From Thalassia testudinum (lineage: Eukaryota > Streptophyta > Magnoliopsida > Alismatales > Hydrocharitaceae): a stretch of 64,000 nucleotides of DNA. Positions 59,055 through 64,000 of the stretch are shown here, in pieces. Position numbers and translations under genes: made by a program. The stretch lies in contig JAZHRO010000054.1 of assembly GCA_037157565.1 (NCBI GenBank), positions 16,413,501 to 16,477,500 on the forward strand. Direction: 5' to 3'. The stretch's first letter is position 1. The number at the start of each line of letters is the position of its first letter. Under the pieces are notes generated by a model, which searched no databases, was not told where the DNA came from, and worked only from the letters and a program-made list of their open reading frames with translations.

Positions 59055-61376
59055 ACCAACTAGCTAAGAAAAACAGTAAGGTGGATAAGTAGTTGTTATT
59101 TTTAATTTCTTTCTTTATTTTCTATTCACTCATTCTTGAATTATTTCTCAGATCTTTCTCTTGATCTTGAATGTTCCTCGTGGGAACGATCTTGATTGCA
59201 GTCTTTTTCGAAAAGTAGAAGTAGCACGTGGTGCTCTCCTGGCCGGGAGAGTCCCCCATGGTGGTCCTACCCTCAGTCAACCACTCCAAGGTCACTGACA
59301 GACGTAACAGTGACTACGGCATGCACGATAAACGTACGGGTAGCTACCTCGCACTAGCACGCGGTCAATCGTTTCCGTTAACGGGTGCGCCCCAAAGCAC
59401 AGCACGGAACTAGTATAGGGCAGAGCCCTCTTAGTAACAGGGGTTTAGCCCCTCCATAGTAACTAAACAGGGGTCTTGCCCCTCCACAGTCCGCGCACCC
59501 TCGCCTGACTACCCTGGTTTGCCCAGTGGGCCTAACAAGTCGGTGTAGGAAGGCTAGCAAGACCCCGGGGCCCATGGGGTGGCTAGTGCTCTCCCTACAC
59601 TAGTAGCTCTCCTCGGTACTGTGTACGCGAGGGCCAAAAGTAGGTACAAAGTGGCCAGACCTAACCCCGGGTCCTTGGGGCTGCTAGCTCCTCTCTGCAC
59701 TAAACAGAGGGACAGTCGCTCTCCTTGGTACTCCGTACTCAAGGGCCAGCTCACTTCCCCAATTTCATTCCATTCACCTCTCAGGAGCTCTACTCCTAAT
59801 TCCCCATAGGGTTCATGCTCATATTTCTTTAACTAAGCCAATTTAGGTTTCATCATTTTAGCTTTATATTCATATATCCCATATTCTCAACAGTTAATAT
59901 CCATTCATAAACAAGCAACTGTTATCCAATTACAGGCAATTATCATTTTTCTTTCTACTTTTACAAGATTGCCATCCATATATTCACGACATTCGTTCAG
60001 TGTTTCTGTTCCTAGGATTCATGCCACACCTTAGGATCTATCATTCAATCTAGTTTTCCAGTCCTAGGATTCATGCCATACCCTAGGATCTATCATTCAA
60101 TCTAGTTTTCTAATCCTAGGGTTCATCCCATACCTTAGAATCTATTAATTATCTCACAAGTGCATAATTGTTGATAAACAATTAAAGTGAGCCACTCTAC
60201 TCGCAAAATTGGGAGTATTGGGGGCGTGATCGGCAGGTTTGCACGCCTCTGCAACCCCCAGAGCCGCAACGGAATGGGGTCCTAACACAAGGATCAAACA
60301 CAATGAATTACTCAGAACAGAATACAAGTACTGTAAACAAGTAGAGGAACTAATTCTGAGAAGAAAGAAATTTGAAACGCGGAAAACGGACTTCGAACGG
60401 ATCCTAAATGAGTCAAAAATAACCAGTTTGCCCCAAATCAGACGTCTGGAACATCTTCCAGATGTCTTAAACGATGGTTCAGGTCATACCTTGTTTCTAC
60501 GCGGTTCTTCAGACGTCCAGAATCCCGCTGAACCGTCTGGACCTAGTTCCAAACGTCCGATTATCACTCCGGACGTCTGGAGACCCTATCCGTCGTTTGG
60601 TGCTGTGTCCAAACGTCCGATCTGTGTGGGAGGACGTGCCCTTGTGCCTTCCCGAATGAACCCTACACGCATACGTAATCGATCTCAGCACAGCAAGGAA
60701 GCAGATCCTTCGACGAAACGGCCTGCATGGCCGAACATGAGAAAGGAGAAGGAAAAGATTTATTGCACCTTTCAGACGTCTGGATCTCACTCCAGACGTC
60801 CCCCACGCTGTCTGGACGTAGGTCCGAACGTTTGATTTTGGGAAATTTTCCCAGAATCAGGACCTCCTCGCCCTCCGCCTGCTGCACACGGCTATGCTGT
60901 GACGCGCTTGCCTGCTACCTGAGTTGCAGCAGCACCTCCCCAGCGCCACTCTCTCGCTGCGCGCCTGCCGGCCGACCCTGGCCGCTCCGGTGAGCTCGCA
61001 CACTCGCGCTCTACCTCTTCTCCCTCTCGCTGCGCCTCCTCCCTGCACACACCCGGCAGCAGTTGTTGCCCTCGCCCTCTCACTCTCACACTAACAGGAA
61101 GAAGGAGGAGACGATGGAGTGATAGTGAGGGAGAGGAGAGGGGGGGAAGGTATTTGAAGGCGCCGTGAGGAGAGAGAGAGGAAGAAAAGATGCGCCTGCA
61201 GGACGGGGAGGGAAGAGAGAGAAGAAAAGAGGGCGGCGGGTCAGTCTGCGTGTGCATGCGCGCAGATGCGAATTCGTACGCCACAAGAATTAATTTCCAG
61301 ACGTCTGGGAAGGCTTCCAGACGTCTGGACCAACTCCCAGACGTCTTAAAAGATGTTTGATGTCGGGGTCTTAACA
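59055..61376 (-). mobile_element. Family T LTR piece D
   Basis: Begins inside the LTR at the ACCAACTAGC point (LTR position about 416) and runs to the true end TCTTAACA. TCCTGAAAAG is shared by the sequence just after the primer-binding site and by the LTR before the junction, which may mark a microhomology join. Boxes AGACGTCT lie at 60,441, 60,776, 61,299 and 61,320. Confidence 0.85.
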
Positions 61377-61381
61377 CCCCA

Positions 61382-61969
61382 CATGCCCACGGTGGTGAAG
61401 CTTCGTCGCAGTTGAGGCCGGTGGTTATGGAGCGTAGGAGAATCTTGGTTCTCTGCACAGTAGGGAAGGGGGTGAAGGCCTCCGAGCATGGTTGCCTCCT
61501 CCTCTCTCTTATAACCGCAGCTGCCTCGACCAGATCCTAATTTCACGGCCATCAAAGCAACAAGTAAAGGGCATCGTCACTGCCGCCGTCGAGGAGAGGA
61601 AATAAAAAATGGATAATAAAATAAGAAAAGAAATGATGGCTTATTTATCTACAAACCTTCACATAAAATGTCAATTCTAATACATGCATGTAATGCAACC
61701 TAAAGACTAATTATTTCAATGCATGTTATTCTAAATGAATTTGAAATGTATTTAGAAATGAATGCAATGCATGAATATGCAAATAAGTGAATAATTAGAC
61801 TAATTTATTTACATCTTATTGTATGCTATTTATATATCAATATTAATCTAATGTCTAGGCATTTAAATAACTAATTAGCCCACAAATATGTGGTCATCAT
61901 TATGTATGTATTATAGGATGCCATGTAGATTAATTTAAATGTTACCTTTCATTACATTGATAAAATCTA
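61382..61969. other. Flank of the composite, no gene recognised
   Basis: GC-rich then AT-rich sequence; probably continues the repeat that ends at 52,003. Confidence 0.4.
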
Positions 61970-62401
61970 ATCAATTAAAAAAAATTATATTTGGTGATGG
62001 TTATTTGAATAATTGTCGCCAAGGTACTTTTTGCGACAGGTATCAAACTATCACGATAGTCAGCAAACCGACCCGCCCCTCCACACAGCCTATTTTTCGC
62101 GACGTTTATACAATTGTCGCTAAATAATATTTAGTGACGGTTATCAAATAACAGTTGCCAATAATGAATTTACAATCGTTATGTAATAACCGTCGCAAAA
62201 GTATTTTAACGACGATTATAAGTCATCGCTAGAAAAAGCTAACCACAACAGATAGGGTCAATATTATTAAAGACAGCTAGTATTAATAACCATTGCGAAA
62301 GATTATTCGCTTCGTAACTTTCCGCGATGCTAATTTGAGATGATTTCGTTACTTTAATTGGCTGTTTTTAACCGTCGCCAAAAGTAATTTTTCTTGTAAT
62401 G
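61970..62401. mobile_element. CACTA-like non-autonomous element with GTCGC subterminal repeats
   Basis: The right end, read on the minus strand, is CATTACAAGAAAAATTAC, one base from the CACTACAAGAAAA end of plant CACTA elements. Next comes GGCGACGGTTA. The left side has the matching AAAAAATTATATTTGGTGATGG. At least eight copies of GTCGC or CGACGGTTA-type units on both strands lie between. No TSD was confirmed and the left tip is degraded. Confidence 0.6.
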
Positions 62402-62559
62402 TACTTACGTCAAGGGAAGGAGGAATGTCCGGACATATGTACCATCCAACGTAAGTTCTGGTAGGATATTGTGGTGTGGTTGAAGGTCGAAGCTTCGGAG
62501 AATCTTGACGTTTTTGTACGTTGCTATAGTACTCTGGTTAGCAAGGGGACATTGGGAAG

Positions 62560-62925
62560 AATCAGAAGATGGGTGGTTAACCTTATCTAGGATGGCAAAT
62601 CTCATAGTATGGTGTGGTTTGATGTATATGCCTCCCCTTTGAGGAAAGGGGACGTGGACTTTGTGCTTTTGAGGACCTCGCTCCAGTTGCTTCTTGTAAT
62701 AGGGTTTGGAGGCTCCACAAAGCTTATGATTCCATCTTGAGCCATTGGATGCATGAGTGGCTGCTACAAGGACTACGTACCTCCACCCTCAGAGGAAGTC
62801 AGATGACTGTGTAGTCTGGGCCAACATGATTTCACGTAGGGACAGAATTCTTCCTCTCTTCTATGCCACGAATGGATGGGATTGGCCATGCCATGTATCT
62901 GGGGGCATTAATAATGCCATGAAGG
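62560..62925 (+). pseudogene. Possible LINE-type fragment
   Basis: The plus frame reads DGKSHSMVWFDVYASPLRKG with weak similarity to the region after the reverse transcriptase in plant LINEs (GKSTSFWFDxWL type), with stops. LTR G was inserted into it. Weak call. Confidence 0.3.
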
Positions 62926-63875
62926 TGTAACGACCCGATTCCCGAATCCTTACGAGACACGAGAATCGGACCGACTCGACTGATCCCAAGACCCTGTCGT
63001 CCAACGAGAAAGTAACCAAAAGAGCAGTAAAATAAACTATATTTACCATGTATATAACTAGCAGTAACAAAATACAGCAGTAAAGAAAGGAAATACTACA
63101 GTATACACCACCACAATAGAAGAGAAATAAACATGTACATAACATGAAGCTTACAATAAAGAGAGTACAGGGAGTAACAGAAAACTACTCACTACAGCGG
63201 AAAGAAAAGTATATAAGGTACTACAGGTAACACTACTGGGCTCTATTAGGCCCAGCGCCCTCTGCAGCCGCTGACTCTAGCTGCTCAACTCCTGGTCCTG
63301 AAAAAGTAACAAGGGTGACACGTCAGCAAAACGCTGAGTAGAGTGGCAACTAAAAGCTAAAAGAAGCAGTAGAGTGTACAGTAGCTGTTATATTTTTACT
63401 TTCTTTATTTATATTTTTCCATTTATGACCTGTTGATTTATTTCTCAGATCTTTCTCTTGATCTTGAATGTTCCTCGTGGGAACGATCTTGATTGCAGTC
63501 TTTTCCGAAAAGTAGAAGTAACACGTAGTGCTCTTCTGGCTGGGAGAGTCCCCTGTGGTGGTCCTACCCTCAGTCAACCACCCCAAGGTCGCTGACAGAC
63601 GTAATGGTGACTACGGCACGCGCGATAAACGCACGGGTAGCTACCCCGCACTGGCACGTGGTCAGTCGTTTCCGTTAAGGGGTGCGCCCAAAGTACAGCA
63701 CGGAACCAGTATAGGGCAGAGCCCTCTCAGTAACAGGGGTCCAGACCCTCCACAGTAACCAAACAGGGGTCTTGCCCCTCCACAGTCCGCGCACCCTCGC
63801 CTAATTACCCTAGTTTGCCCAGTGGGACTAACAAGTCGGTGTAGGAGAGCTAGCAGAACCCCGAGGCCCGTGGGT
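62926..63875 (-). mobile_element. Family T LTR G, truncated
   Basis: Starts TGTAACGACCCGATTCC (flank GAAGG) and is colinear with LTRs E, F and D for 950 bp. It stops abruptly after GAGGCCCGTGGG, where E continues GTAGCTAG. Confidence 0.88.
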
Positions 63876-64000
63876 GATGTAAACACATTTACACTACTTA
63901 AAATGTCTATATATGCATGTTCTTAAGCATATGATTGCATTTCATAATATAAATATTGCATAACATGCATCATCTTGCATTTAGAGTAGTTTGAATAAAA
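63876..64000. other. Unknown sequence breaking LTR G
   Basis: Starts TGATGTAAACAC and is AT-rich. It may be the first bases of another inserted LTR or a deletion junction; the window ends before this can be told. Confidence 0.4.

Larger units (their letters stand above)
52009..61376. mobile_element. Rearranged family T composite bounded by CCCCA duplications
   Basis: The left end TGTTACGACCC (52,009) is preceded by CCCCA at 52,004-52,008. The right end GGTCTTAACA (61,376) is followed by CCCCA at 61,377-61,381. Both outer LTR pieces are in minus orientation. Between them are, in plus orientation, an integrase fragment, internal 3' sequence with a P LTR inserted, a full LTR and a primer-binding site. 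The core is therefore inverted relative to its own ends. Piece F covers LTR positions 1-860 and piece D covers from about 416 to the end, so a 440-bp LTR segment is duplicated. A simple insertion or a solo LTR cannot explain this. Confidence 0.75.

Noticed and set aside
1..64000. CRISPR arrays, operons, bacterial-style promoters
   Set aside because: Spliced gene, plant retrotransposons and target duplications show plant nuclear DNA; no evenly spaced direct repeats with unique spacers were seen.

Overview
This is a nuclear window from a large, repeat-rich flowering-plant genome. A monocot is suggested by the alanine-rich, GC-rich first exon of the one host gene, but I cannot name the species. 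Only one intact host gene is visible: a six-exon minus-strand gene (23,691-31,763) encoding a 372-residue SPL2-type (SP1-like/MULAN) membrane-anchored RING E3 ubiquitin ligase. I rebuilt its splice sites by hand; all six exons join in frame. Its 4.3-kb fourth intron carries a LINE fragment on the same strand. Most of the rest is transposable-element sequence.

Layout. 1-1,078: end of a GA-rich LTR (family P). 1,147-2,179: poly(A)-tailed insertion with an 18-bp target-site duplication (TSD). 2,198-7,432: AT-rich intergenic. 7,438-12,773: solo LTR of a Ty3/gypsy family (family T) with a second, opposite solo LTR of the same family inside it. 14,534-21,655: another family T solo LTR, holding a family P solo LTR, holding a Sirevirus-like copia solo LTR, each with a 5-bp TSD. 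23,691-31,763: SPL2. 32,359-36,114: a GGGCTTGGGCC-rich dispersed repeat pair and a third P LTR. 38,365-51,297: a decayed CACTA (En/Spm) element split by a 10.9-kb Athila-type Ty3/gypsy element (39,177-50,040, minus strand, TSD TCCCC). 52,009-61,376: a rearranged family T composite bounded by CCCCA TSDs, containing inverted internal sequence, a full LTR followed by a primer-binding site, and another P LTR. 61,970-62,401: a CACTA-like non-autonomous element. 62,926 onward: a further truncated family T LTR.

The most striking pattern is a palindrome, AGACGTCT (bZIP-type ACGT core). It occurs in dense arrays in family T LTRs and in the copia solo LTR, with a related hairpin in family P LTRs. Some copies are paired into longer palindromes with 12-nt arms. 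Other points worth checking are a tRNA-like module with A and B boxes in both Athila LTRs, a second polypurine-tract-like site downstream of Athila pol, and the inverted composite at 52-61 kb.
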